From Segetibacter koreensis DSM 18137 (GTDB taxonomy: Bacteria; Bacteroidota; Bacteroidia; Chitinophagales; Chitinophagaceae): a stretch of 64,000 nt of DNA. Made by a program: the position numbers and the translations under genes. The DNA lies in the NCBI RefSeq assembly GCF_000374045.1, contig NZ_KB893370.1, positions 62,001 through 126,000 of the forward strand, in the 5' to 3' direction. Shown here in pieces: positions 19,401-27,317 of the stretch. The notes beneath the pieces are model-generated. The model saw only the letters and a program-made list of their open reading frames with translations, was not told where the DNA came from and searched no databases. Numbering within the stretch: position 1 is the stretch's first letter; each line of letters begins with the position of its first letter.

Positions 19401-19785
19401 CCAGTGTTTGAAAAGACAAATGATGATAACTTTCGGCAAGAGCACTAAATAAGGTTGCATTGGGCCCATTTACTTCCAGCTCCTTTAAAAAAGTAGTTAT
19501 CGCTTGCTCAAATCTACGGCCCAGCAAATCTTCAAAACCAGCGTAGGGAATTTTTCCCGCAGAAGGAGTTTCAGGTGCTTCCATAAGAAAAAAACGAAAG
19601 CCTGCATATAAAAATAAAATGGCTCTTACCTTATCATATAAGTTTGGCGTCGATTTTCTGAAACTATCTAATTCTATTAACGCTTTAAACAAATCTTTTG
19701 ATGACAATCCTCTGCTTATTTCATAAAAAGACCTGTTTCTTTTTGTAGTATCGGCAGAAGTAATAGTTTCTATAAAAACATTCAT
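16450..19785 (-). CDS. GHMP/fucokinase-like kinase fused to UDPGP-type nucleotidyltransferase
   Basis: A 1111-residue protein. Residues ~1-160 are helical and unassigned. Residues ~180-550 resemble the fucokinase branch of GHMP kinases: RMDLTHSAWSD at 182, PKGSRFAVST at 313 (usual form PKGSGLGTSS), GGGWQDSGG at 368 and the glycine loop LGGMSGGGMGMF at 527. After a Ser/Asn/Lys linker (~650-680), residues ~735-1111 are a UTP-sugar-1-phosphate nucleotidyltransferase with LAAGVGSRWTKG at 741. The likely logic is salvage: sugar to sugar-1-phosphate to NDP-sugar. Bacteroides Fkp has the reverse domain order. The sugar cannot be told, and the altered kinase motif leaves catalysis uncertain. A GalU-like gene lies just upstream. 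Confidence 0.82.
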   Translation of the reverse strand: MNVFIETITSADTTKRNRSFYEISRGLSSKDLFKALIELDSFRKSTPNLYDKVRAILFLYAGFRFFLMEAPETPSAGKIPYAGFEDLLGRRFEQAITTFLKELEVNGPNATLFSALAESYHHLSFQTLADQVRKSVRSSKGNQWMFRVGHEEEHPIRIHQKLLKRQEGSLFFPVLHEHTSVRMDLTHSAWSDIFFLGMDYPEGARVINLSINLGVFGRDKDIRPPLHSYIRVIAEPVLRLTSIDLNTTKDITDLADLFNFGNDHLSLVKAGVIASGLIPPSFEGTNQSLANILSRIVAPGMGIELVTKVNDIPKGSRFAVSTNLLGSIITLLMRATGQTKSLEGGLEESERRLVASRAILGEWIGGSGGGWQDSGGVWPGIKAIQGTFAQQADPEFGVSRGTLLPKHTVLQGEDVHPEMGNKIVNSLVLMHGGMASNVGPILEMVSEKYLLRGEKEWLARQQTNDIFDNIIASIKEGDIKKLASNTARNFEGPIKTIIPWASTYYTEQIIAKAKKEFGEDYYGFLMLGGMSGGGMGMFVNPHQHEHYKMRVLNILHETKKELSASLPFAMEPVVYNWSINYKGTWATIHEGPEALMPEQYYAIHVSELVRKEPSSIAYIRRAEIDFFTTHCEQNNLAYPLLRTIISNLFKVSDPSSQSNRSNENEKADNIKKENGFDFIQHEEIREEIQKGRIGLSRNRLPAETTIEDVEPQDVVKMENITSATFAGEEAIKAGRVAVMSLAAGVGSRWTKGAGVIKAINPFVEVEGTHRSFLEIHLAKTRKVAEKYNASIPHIIATSYLTHDPIYKKLKQTENFGYDGTVFLSPGRSIGQRYVPMERDLRFMWEEMPQETLDENKQKVRDAVRQSMIAWAKSKGEGSDYVDNIAAQRFSPLGHWYEVSNLLRNGVLAKLLEQRPQLETIMLHNVDTLGADINPGALGHHLQSGNVLTFEVIARRIEDRGGGLARVNGRVRLLEGLAQPREEDELALSYYNSNTTWIQIDLLLKLFNLTREDLKKGDEALLAKAVRSVAHRIPTYVTIKDVKYRWGHGQEDIYPVAQIEKLWTDMTALNDIKCGYIVVPRNRGQQMKDPAQLDAWVIDGSKDHVASLCSFT

Positions 19786-19887
19786 GTTATCTTCTCTAAA
19801 ATTTTTATTTGTGCGATTTGTGCTTGTAACCCATTTAAATGCTTTTACAATAATTGCAATAAAAAGTACAAGCCTTTATGCTAATGA

Positions 19888-20838
19888 TTATTTCCAGTTT
19901 CGGCCATTCGCTTCAGCAAGTAAATCCACCAGGGTTGTCAGCGTTTCTTCACGTGCTTCTCCAGCCAAGCCTAAAGCCATTTGGGCACGTAAATAACCAT
20001 TTTTTCCACTGAGATCATAACGGCTTCCTTTCATTTCTAATGCTAGATACTTTTCTGTTTGAGCTAACTCCATCAAACTAGGGGTGAGCAAAACATTGGA
20101 AGACTGTTGTTTTATTTGTTGCTCCAGCAATTGAAAAATAATAGGCGTAAAAACATGCATACCAAAAAAACACAGGTAGTAACCAACACGAAGACCTGGA
20201 GTTTGCAATTCAAGTTCAGCTAAACTCAGTGACGGTTTTTCAATAATTTTTTCTATCTGGTAAACGCCCTTGTGATTAGGTAGCTGCTTACCGGTAAGGG
20301 TTCCGTAGCGGGTAATCTGATGCTCAATAGTAGGGTTGACTGCAGAAACAGAACAAGCTTCGGTGCTTGCGAGATCAATTAACTGCCCCGCGCATCTTTT
20401 TTTCAAGAGATTAGAAACATATAGATAATCACCGAGTAATAGAAGAAAAGGTTCGTCATTTACAAACTCCTTTGCACAGTACACGGCGTGACCGTAGCCT
20501 AACGGCTCTTTTTGCTCAATAAATTGTGTATAATCAAGCAAGTGATTTATTTTTTCAGCTTCTGCAGTAGCCCAGCCAACATTTTTAAAAGATTTTGCAA
20601 GGTTATCACGCAAAGAAGTGAATGCATTAACATACCGTTGTCCATCTCCCGGAGCACAGATAATGCAAATTTCTTCGACACCGCTTGAAAAAGCTTCTTC
20701 CACAATTATTTGTATAACAGGTTTATGCAGACCATCAATATCCATGACCGGCAGCATGGCTTTTTGAATTGTATCCGCTACCGGATATAATCTTTCGGCC
20801 CGGGCAGCCGCAGTAATCACTGCTTTTTTAATTTTCAT
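19888..20838 (-). CDS. GalU-like sugar-phosphate nucleotidyltransferase
   Basis: A 316-residue protein whose fold and order follow bacterial UTP-glucose-1-phosphate uridylyltransferase: an N-terminal nucleotide site, QIIVEEAFSSGVEEICII, EPLGYGHAVYCAKEFV, LLLGDYLY with the metal-binding Asp, and IEKPS. The glycine loop, normally AAGxGTRxLP, reads AAARAERLYP (10-19), losing both glycines, while the following Lys (QKAMLP) is kept. Activity may be altered. It is probably co-transcribed with the downstream kinase/nucleotidyltransferase fusion, 102 bp away. Confidence 0.82.
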   Translation of the reverse strand: MKIKKAVITAAARAERLYPVADTIQKAMLPVMDIDGLHKPVIQIIVEEAFSSGVEEICIICAPGDGQRYVNAFTSLRDNLAKSFKNVGWATAEAEKINHLLDYTQFIEQKEPLGYGHAVYCAKEFVNDEPFLLLLGDYLYVSNLLKKRCAGQLIDLASTEACSVSAVNPTIEHQITRYGTLTGKQLPNHKGVYQIEKIIEKPSLSLAELELQTPGLRVGYYLCFFGMHVFTPIIFQLLEQQIKQQSSNVLLTPSLMELAQTEKYLALEMKGSRYDLSGKNGYLRAQMALGLAGEAREETLTTLVDLLAEANGRNWK

Positions 20839-21083
20839 TAGTAGATTTTTAATTCCTTAAGCTTAGACGAATTTGACCGCAAAATAGTTATATAAACTTC
20901 TTTTAAAAAAGTAAATATTAAAAAACACTTCCCGTAAATCTATTGAAATAAGTACTGTTTCTATCTTTTGCAGGTTATTTCATACCAAAAATTAAATAAG
21001 CAACCCTGAGGTTTCTTTAAATCAATGTGTAATTGAATCGTATTTTAAATTTAGAAGTAGCCTAAAGAAGAAAAAGAAAAATT

Positions 21084-21120
21084 TTAAAAAAGGGCACAAA
21101 ATTGTCTTATTGCGCCCTTT
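21084..21120 (-). terminator. Intrinsic terminator of the hydroxyacid operon
   Basis: On the minus strand AAAGGGCGCAA pairs with a matching arm ending GTGCCCTTT (core AAAGGGC/GCCCTTT plus one G-U wobble), followed by TTTT. It lies about 107 bp beyond the PhyH-type dioxygenase stop and marks the end of the lldP-to-phyH operon. The rest of 20839-21226 is AT-rich leader of the GalU-like gene without other signals. Confidence 0.78.
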
Positions 21121-21226
21121 CAAAATGGATTAGTTAATTATGTTGATACATGTAATTTAATAGCCTTCAGCCCGCATTATTACATACATTTAATTTTACT
21201 AAGCAAAAATTGATTTCAGGAAGCGA

Positions 21227-22102
21227 TCAAATGCCATTAAACAACAAAGGGAAAAACTGACCTTCCATTTTCTGGCCTTTTGGTACTACCGGAACTCCTG
21301 CAAGCAATGGTTCATTACTGTCAGATACAACGCCATCAGCAAAAGCGTTTATTACAAATGCACGACGTGGTCGTGAGCTTTTATTCTCACCGCTACCGTG
21401 TAGCGTAAGTGAATGATGAAATATTGCTTCTCCTGCTTTTAGGGGAGCGAACTGGGCATTGTCAAATTGCTTCTTCTGTTCTTCACTTAAAAATTCCCTG
21501 ATACCGTGAAGGTCACCGGCGATTACAGGCTTTGGTAAAAGTCCCCATTTATGACTGCCCGGAATATATTGTAAACAACCGTTTTCTTCCGTAGCATCAT
21601 CTAAAGCGCACCAACAGGTTATGTGTGCGATGGGCTTCGTTCTTGTCCAATAAGAATAATCTTGGTGCCAGGCAACTACCCCACCCTGTTTTGCCGGCTT
21701 GTAGAAAATTTGATCGTGCCAAAATCTTACCGGCTTATCACCTAAAAGCTGACTTGCGGCGATAATAAAAGCCGGGTTCCATAACACATCATGCAAACCT
21801 TTCGTAATTCTCCACTCACCCAACGCATGAAAAAGGATGGTTTTAGGATCAGTTGATTCGTTGCTGTTGTATTCATAAAAAAGAGAATTGTCTCGACCGT
21901 TGTTGATTAACTGAAAAAGTTCTTCTCTTAGTATTTCAAGTTGATTTTCGTTAATCATCTTAATACCAGGCAGGTAGCCGTTCTCATTAAAAAAATTTAC
22001 CTGGTCATTGGTAAGACGATACTGATCCCACTCCTTTGCAGTTGTAGGCCATGGAAACAAGTTTGCAACCTGCTGATGAAATTTACTTAAATCTTCATGC
22101 AT
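21227..22102 (-). CDS. Phytanoyl-CoA dioxygenase (PhyH) family protein
   Basis: A 291-residue Fe(II)/2-oxoglutarate oxygenase. The iron triad is His146 and Asp148 in WHQDYSYW and His235 in LTLHGSGEN; the nearby Arg in SSRPRRA would bind 2-oxoglutarate. CLQYIPGSHKWG is the usual structural motif. Family members hydroxylate small organic acids, lipids or natural products. It is the last gene before a terminator, downstream of malate synthase, so its substrate may be a hydroxyacid-related metabolite; this is inferred from position only. Confidence 0.88.
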   Translation of the reverse strand: MHEDLSKFHQQVANLFPWPTTAKEWDQYRLTNDQVNFFNENGYLPGIKMINENQLEILREELFQLINNGRDNSLFYEYNSNESTDPKTILFHALGEWRITKGLHDVLWNPAFIIAASQLLGDKPVRFWHDQIFYKPAKQGGVVAWHQDYSYWTRTKPIAHITCWCALDDATEENGCLQYIPGSHKWGLLPKPVIAGDLHGIREFLSEEQKKQFDNAQFAPLKAGEAIFHHSLTLHGSGENKSSRPRRAFVINAFADGVVSDSNEPLLAGVPVVPKGQKMEGQFFPLLFNGI

Positions 22103-22434
22103 ATTTTTTACTTTAATTCTTTTTACCGTTTATACTACTACACCTCTCTTATTAGGAAATTTGGTAGCCTTGCTTTTAAACCAAAATCCAAAAGTGTAAA
22201 ATTTTATTGTTTTTTATCGAATTGAGACAAGTTCAACTTCGGATTTATTCGTTCATTTGATGAGCCCATGTTATCCCATGTAATCTTTTCGTGTGCTTGG
22301 GCTGCATTTATTTCGGAAATGGCTGTAAGAGTAGATTCTAAATAAGGGGCAATCTATTTTTACGCATGAACTTGTTCCTTTTCTTCACAAGAAGCATATT
22401 CGGTTTGTTTGAACTTTAATCTAACTTTTTGTCA
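22103..22434 (-). other. Spacer between malate synthase and PhyH gene
   Basis: The 332-bp gap contains only very short chance ORFs. A weak minus-strand stem (CTTGT with ACAAG near 22370-22390) lies about 45-65 bp after the malate synthase stop, with no T-run. I see no convincing promoter, so read-through into the PhyH gene is possible but not shown. Confidence 0.35.
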
Positions 22435-24321
22435 TTACATTTTATAAAAATCAAGATTCTCTGTAATACGCCTGCCGTCTTTTACAAATACCTCAATGTA
22501 CCTGGTGATCCTTCTCTTAGCCTCTTGTATATCCATATTATTGAGGTTGATATTAAGCAGGTCTATAAACCAGGGAAGTTTTACCTTGCTATGGATGTAT
22601 GCAACAGCTATCTCTCTGGCAATTGGTAAAGTAGTAGTTTTTGAGTTTTCAAAAACATCTTTATTGCCTGCTTTCAACAATTTTTCATATTCTTCTTCTA
22701 AAAGCTTTTCAAACAAAACCATAGAAAAAGTATCTCCTGCCTTTGTTCCCGTGTGCGTATCTTCGCGAGTAAGTTTCGCGCCTTTGTGTACCCATTCCCA
22801 CAAAATACTTAACCTTATTTCGCCTGTAGCCATATCTTCCATCAGGTACAGAACATCGTCATTTCCGAAGAAATCCGCAGCTTTAAGCGCTGCAGCCTGC
22901 ATTCCCTGTCCAAATGCGTTTCCATATTGAATAGCAACACTAAGCAGGTTTCGGGCACCCCGTATAGTTGTAGGCGCAGGCTCGATAAGTACCAAACCAT
23001 CTGCATCTTGTTGGGTATAGGTTAATCGTGGGAATTCTCTTCCCAATTGGTTTGGCTGACCTATCTTTTCCCATACTGGTCGTACAATATTTACCATTTT
23101 CCAATGTGCGACCCATTTTCCGCTGGCTCCTTCACGCTGCTCCCGCTCAGCGCCCGCTACTGCCTTTTTCATGCTGGCAGATACACCTTCTTCAGAACCT
23201 ACCGGTATATTTGGCTCCATACCTCCCTGCCATAGTGCAAAATTTCCATTGATATCAGGTGTGTTAACAGCACATCTTACCCGGTGTTCATAATTGCGCA
23301 TATAGCCATATGTCATTGTAATCGCCTCAATATCGGGATTGATAAAGCTTCTATCCCAGGCCATCGCATCAGCTACACTATTAATGTAATCCCACCGCCC
23401 GGTGTTGTAACCGACAAAATGTTTTCCCAGCGCTGCACGTATCTCCATTAACTGGTATGTGGCCTCAAGCTGTTCTACAAGTACATAGACTTTAATAGCT
23501 CCTTTAGGGAGACCAAGATGCTCTTCAAGAGCGGTAATCATGTCATTCCAAAGAGCTGCTTCACCTGCCGTTTGAATTTTTGGCAAATACAATACAATTG
23601 AAGAATCTGCTTTTTGCAGCTCCTGGTAGTTGTTGGCTACATATAATGTCATATCAACAATAGATGCCGCCATTGCAACACCATCACCATCCAACATGTG
23701 CCTATCATCGAGGTGAAGGCCACGCGCACGAAATATCTTTGTAGTAAAGTCCAGCTGTTGTTTCCAATTTGTAATAATACTATGTCCAAAGAAACTCATA
23801 GACCAACGGTTCATTTCTGCTGCCACTACCTCTGCAACCTTTGAAAATACCGGGTCTTTGCTAATTGCAAGTTTTAAACTTCGTTGGTTATCCAGAGACA
23901 TGGCTTGTACTTGCCCAAGTGCATCCTCAGCATCGAACATCCATCCATCAGCACCGCTAAGCAAGGCATAAGCAGCATTTCGAATACTGCTCTCAACAGG
24001 GGCATAGGGTTTGGCAGCGGGACCTGTTCCCTGTATCCATTGCCTTTGAAGATCAGGTGGAATAACAGCGCCTTCAAATTTACCATCCCGGGCATCCTGT
24101 ACCTTTATATTTGTTCTTGGAATATAGCTTTCAGGATCAGGAAATGTTATTCGCTTTTGTTGCTGCTGTCTATCTGATCTTCGCTTTATCCGTGCCTCCA
24201 TAGCCTCTTTGATATCTATGTTAAAATGAGCAAGCGCTGAAATAGCTGAAAGAGCTTCAGGCGTATAAACATCGCTGTAGGTTGCCTGCAAGTTTCCATT
24301 AATTGTAACGTTTTTTGTCAT
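22435..24321 (-). CDS. Malate synthase (A-like, enlarged)
   Basis: Condenses glyoxylate with acetyl-CoA to malate. The ATG at 24321 gives 628 residues, against about 530 for the usual A form. Family motifs are LVEQLEATYQLMEI (about 281-294), GYNTGRWDYI (about 304-313; usual form GLNCGRWDYI) and MEDMATGEI (about 494-502), which carries the conserved E-D pair of the active site. Extra length lies in the N-terminal ~130 residues and in an insertion near 365-430. It sits in an operon with a lactate/glycolate permease, hydroxypyruvate reductase and glycerate kinase, which fits glyoxylate removal. Confidence 0.87.
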   Translation of the reverse strand: MTKNVTINGNLQATYSDVYTPEALSAISALAHFNIDIKEAMEARIKRRSDRQQQQKRITFPDPESYIPRTNIKVQDARDGKFEGAVIPPDLQRQWIQGTGPAAKPYAPVESSIRNAAYALLSGADGWMFDAEDALGQVQAMSLDNQRSLKLAISKDPVFSKVAEVVAAEMNRWSMSFFGHSIITNWKQQLDFTTKIFRARGLHLDDRHMLDGDGVAMAASIVDMTLYVANNYQELQKADSSIVLYLPKIQTAGEAALWNDMITALEEHLGLPKGAIKVYVLVEQLEATYQLMEIRAALGKHFVGYNTGRWDYINSVADAMAWDRSFINPDIEAITMTYGYMRNYEHRVRCAVNTPDINGNFALWQGGMEPNIPVGSEEGVSASMKKAVAGAEREQREGASGKWVAHWKMVNIVRPVWEKIGQPNQLGREFPRLTYTQQDADGLVLIEPAPTTIRGARNLLSVAIQYGNAFGQGMQAAALKAADFFGNDDVLYLMEDMATGEIRLSILWEWVHKGAKLTREDTHTGTKAGDTFSMVLFEKLLEEEYEKLLKAGNKDVFENSKTTTLPIAREIAVAYIHSKVKLPWFIDLLNINLNNMDIQEAKRRITRYIEVFVKDGRRITENLDFYKM

Positions 24322-24410
24322 GCTATTGAAAGGGGTGTTGTTCAAAAGAGTTAAAGAATTTTATGAATACAAAGAAGGGTTTGATGAATTTTTTTAAAAC
24401 TGATTTTCTC

Positions 24411-25040
24411 TCATTTTAGTATAAATACAGTCATTGATAAAGGTCCATGCGCACCAAGCACCAGTGCTTGTTCGATGTCTGCGGTTTTGGACGGCCCGCC
24501 AATGAAACCTCCAAAACCATAACTACCTAAACCTATTTTTTCATAAGCTTCGTGAAGTGTGGGAACAATGCTTTCAGCAGTAATAATTATAGCGAGATGC
24601 TGGCATATATAGGGAATGATTCGCTGGCCCATATATTCATCAGTTAACCATACTGCTCCATTTTCTGCAACAGAAAATGGAGCCCGTATAACGGCTAGTT
24701 CAACATCTTCATAAGTATGAGGATCTACGGTAGCTGATATAAGTTCGGCGCTATCACTTAATTCTGGTAATGTAGTTACTATCCGTTTAGTTACATCAAA
24801 ATGCTCGTTGATCAAATCTTTAACGGAGTCCAAATTATCAACGATAAAAGCAGAACCACCAATGGTTTTAAAAACGTCAACATATCTTTGGATAATATCA
24901 TTCTTATCACCCTTAAACATGCTTATATCGGGTAGAACTGTTGTTTGAGGTTGATTTTTTAAAACTGCTTCCAGTATTTTTTCTCTGCTACTCATAAAAG
25001 ATTGTGCACTGTTTAAAGATTTTTTTACAAGGGAGAACAT
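24411..25040 (-). CDS. lutC: Lactate utilisation protein LutC
   Basis: A LUD-domain protein of 209 residues, or 194 if the internal ATG at 24995 (MSSREKIL, the usual LutC start) is used. The domain ends with VLGAHGPLSMTVFIL, and RAPFSVAENGAVWL is typical. LutC works with LutA and LutB in cytochrome-independent L-lactate oxidation to pyruvate. It lies 33 bp after lutB and 90 bp before malate synthase. Confidence 0.92.
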   Translation of the reverse strand: MFSLVKKSLNSAQSFMSSREKILEAVLKNQPQTTVLPDISMFKGDKNDIIQRYVDVFKTIGGSAFIVDNLDSVKDLINEHFDVTKRIVTTLPELSDSAELISATVDPHTYEDVELAVIRAPFSVAENGAVWLTDEYMGQRIIPYICQHLAIIITAESIVPTLHEAYEKIGLGSYGFGGFIGGPSKTADIEQALVLGAHGPLSMTVFILK

Positions 25041-25072
25041 TATTACAATTAGGTTTTAGCTGTCTTTTGCTT

Positions 25073-26455
25073 TTAACGCTTTGGCTCATTTTTAGCGTAC
25101 CACTCTGCAAAAGACTCCTTTGGTCCTTCCGGCATGTCACGTTGCTTGTACCATGGATTGAGCTTATTATTCACTACAAAGGGTATGTTATGTAAGAACC
25201 ATCTTCCTGCTTTACCGGCATTTGTAAATGTACCAGGAGAAGACAGCGTCCACGCCATGGCTTTCATGCCTAAAGCTTTTGTATTAGCCGCACAGCCTTC
25301 CTTAACTATCACCTGCCTCCACTTATATAATTGTTCGTGAATATTAATTTTTACAGGGCAAACATTTGAGCATGATCCGCAAAGAGTAGACGCATACGGA
25401 AGATCTGCATGTTTTTTCATATCAAGATTAGGCGCAAGGATAGCCCCGATAGGCCCGGAGATGGTATTATGATAACTAAGACCGCCACTCTTCCTATAGA
25501 CAGGGCACGTATTCATACAACCGCCGCATTTAATACACTTTAAAGAGTCTCTAAAGTCTGTACGCCCCAACTGTCGTGTTCTTCCGGCATCTACCAGTAT
25601 GAGATGCATCTCCTGCCCTTTCCGCGGTTTTTTATAATGGCTGGAATAAATTGTAATGGGTTGCCCTGTTGCGCTCCTTGCCAGTAATCTTAAAAATATG
25701 CCGAGATGCTTTTTTTGGGGAATAATTTTTTCAAGACCCATTGACGCAATTTGCACTTCCGATAAATGTGCGCCCATATCTGCATTTCCTTCATTGGTGC
25801 ATACAACATATTCACCTGTTTCTGCAACTGCAAAGTTTACTCCTGTAAGCGCTGCACGACGGGTAAGAAATACATTTCTCAAATGTTTTCGGGCAACTCT
25901 TGTAAGCAATGTGGGATCGGACAAACCTTTTTCGGTTCCCAAATGCTCATGAAACAATTCGCCTATTTCTTCCTTCCTTTTGTGAATACAGGGGAGTACT
26001 ATGTGGCTTGGCGGTTCGTTGTCGATTTGCTGTATATATTCTCCAAGATCAGAATTGATCACATCAATCCCACGTTCTCCCAGGTATTCATTCAAATGGC
26101 ACTCTTCGGTAAGCATAGACTTACTTTTTACCATCTGGTTAATTTCCTTAGCCTTTAAAATAGAATATACAATTTCGTTATGCTCTTGTGCATTTTGAGC
26201 CCAATGTACTATTATACCATTTTTTGTAAGATTTGCCTCAAATTGCAAAAGGTATTCATGTAGATTTGATATCACATTGCTTTTAATCTTCGATGCAGCT
26301 TCACGTAATTGTTCCCACTCAGGTATTTGCTTTGATGCTATATCACGTTTTTCCCTGATATACCAAAGAGCACCGTCGTGCCAATTTACACGCTCCTCAT
26401 CTTTAATAAAATCTTCTGCTAAGCCTGCGTGATCTTTTGTTTCACTTTGCTTCAT
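25073..26455 (-). CDS. lutB: Lactate utilisation iron-sulfur protein LutB
   Basis: A 460-residue protein with an N-terminal LUD domain and a ferredoxin-like C-terminal half. The clusters are bound by CIKCGGCMNTCPVY (Cys307, 310, 313, 317) and CGSCSNVCPV (Cys359, 362, 366). LutB passes electrons from hydroxyacid oxidation in the LutABC complex. Its ATG overlaps the lutA stop by 4 bp, so the two are translationally coupled. Length and motifs are normal for the family. Confidence 0.95.
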   Translation of the reverse strand: MKQSETKDHAGLAEDFIKDEERVNWHDGALWYIREKRDIASKQIPEWEQLREAASKIKSNVISNLHEYLLQFEANLTKNGIIVHWAQNAQEHNEIVYSILKAKEINQMVKSKSMLTEECHLNEYLGERGIDVINSDLGEYIQQIDNEPPSHIVLPCIHKRKEEIGELFHEHLGTEKGLSDPTLLTRVARKHLRNVFLTRRAALTGVNFAVAETGEYVVCTNEGNADMGAHLSEVQIASMGLEKIIPQKKHLGIFLRLLARSATGQPITIYSSHYKKPRKGQEMHLILVDAGRTRQLGRTDFRDSLKCIKCGGCMNTCPVYRKSGGLSYHNTISGPIGAILAPNLDMKKHADLPYASTLCGSCSNVCPVKINIHEQLYKWRQVIVKEGCAANTKALGMKAMAWTLSSPGTFTNAGKAGRWFLHNIPFVVNNKLNPWYKQRDMPEGPKESFAEWYAKNEPKR

Positions 26456-27189
26456 ACTGTAGAATTTAAAATTTCTGCGATGTGAATAATCTTAAGGGAG
26501 CTTTTATTTCTATGAAGAATTCCTTCAAGATGCATGAGGCACGAGAGGTCTGAAGACGTAATGTATTCTGCACCATTTTTTGTGTGGTCTGTAACCCTGT
26601 CTTTTCCCATTTTTACCGAAACTGCTTCTTCGGCAACACAAAAAGTTCCGCCAAAACCACAACACTCATCTGACCGGTCAAGCGTAATCTGTTCCAGTCC
26701 TTGCACCATATCTAATAAACGCTTCGGTTTAGAAAATGGAGGAGCATTTAGTTCGGACATCTGAGCTAAATGAAGCCCGCGTAAGCCATGGCAGCTATGA
26801 TGAATGCCGACCTTATGAGGAAAAACTGCATCGAGTTTCTCAACTTTCAACACGTCGGTTAAAAACTCTACCAGTTCATACACTCTTGTTCGTATAATCG
26901 TAGCCAGTTCTTCATTTTGGGCAGAATGAAGATGATCTTTTATATGCAGCACACAACTTGCGGAAGGAGCGACGATATAATCAAATCCTGAAAAATTATC
27001 GATAAAAAGATTATTACACCCCTGGGACAAATATTCAAAACCTGAATTTGACATTGGTTGTCCACAACAGGTCTGTTTGGCAGGATACACTACATCGACA
27101 CCTAATTTTTTCAGCAATTGGAGCGTGGATTTGGCCGCGCTGGGATAAAACTGGTTTACATAACAGGGTATAAAAAGTCCGGCAGTCAT
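26452..27189 (-). CDS. lutA: Lactate utilisation protein LutA, CCG-domain
   Basis: A 245-residue protein with two cysteine-rich CCG domains: QTCCGQPM (near 41-48) and DECCGFGGTF (near 182-191), which bind iron-sulfur clusters as in GlcF and heterodisulfide reductase. It is the first of three lut genes and overlaps lutB. LutA is related to the glycolate oxidase subunit GlcF, which matters here because the operon also carries glyoxylate enzymes. Confidence 0.94.
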   Translation of the reverse strand: MTAGLFIPCYVNQFYPSAAKSTLQLLKKLGVDVVYPAKQTCCGQPMSNSGFEYLSQGCNNLFIDNFSGFDYIVAPSASCVLHIKDHLHSAQNEELATIIRTRVYELVEFLTDVLKVEKLDAVFPHKVGIHHSCHGLRGLHLAQMSELNAPPFSKPKRLLDMVQGLEQITLDRSDECCGFGGTFCVAEEAVSVKMGKDRVTDHTKNGAEYITSSDLSCLMHLEGILHRNKSSLKIIHIAEILNSTV

Positions 27190-27317
27190 ATGGCAAGTCT
27201 AATTAAGTTAGAGGCAATCAATATAGTCTGTAAAAAAAGAGAGTGAATATACTTCATTTAGAATGTTTTAAACCATTTCAGAGAATTTTTAGGGTAAAAA
27301 ACTATAGCAATTGGTTG

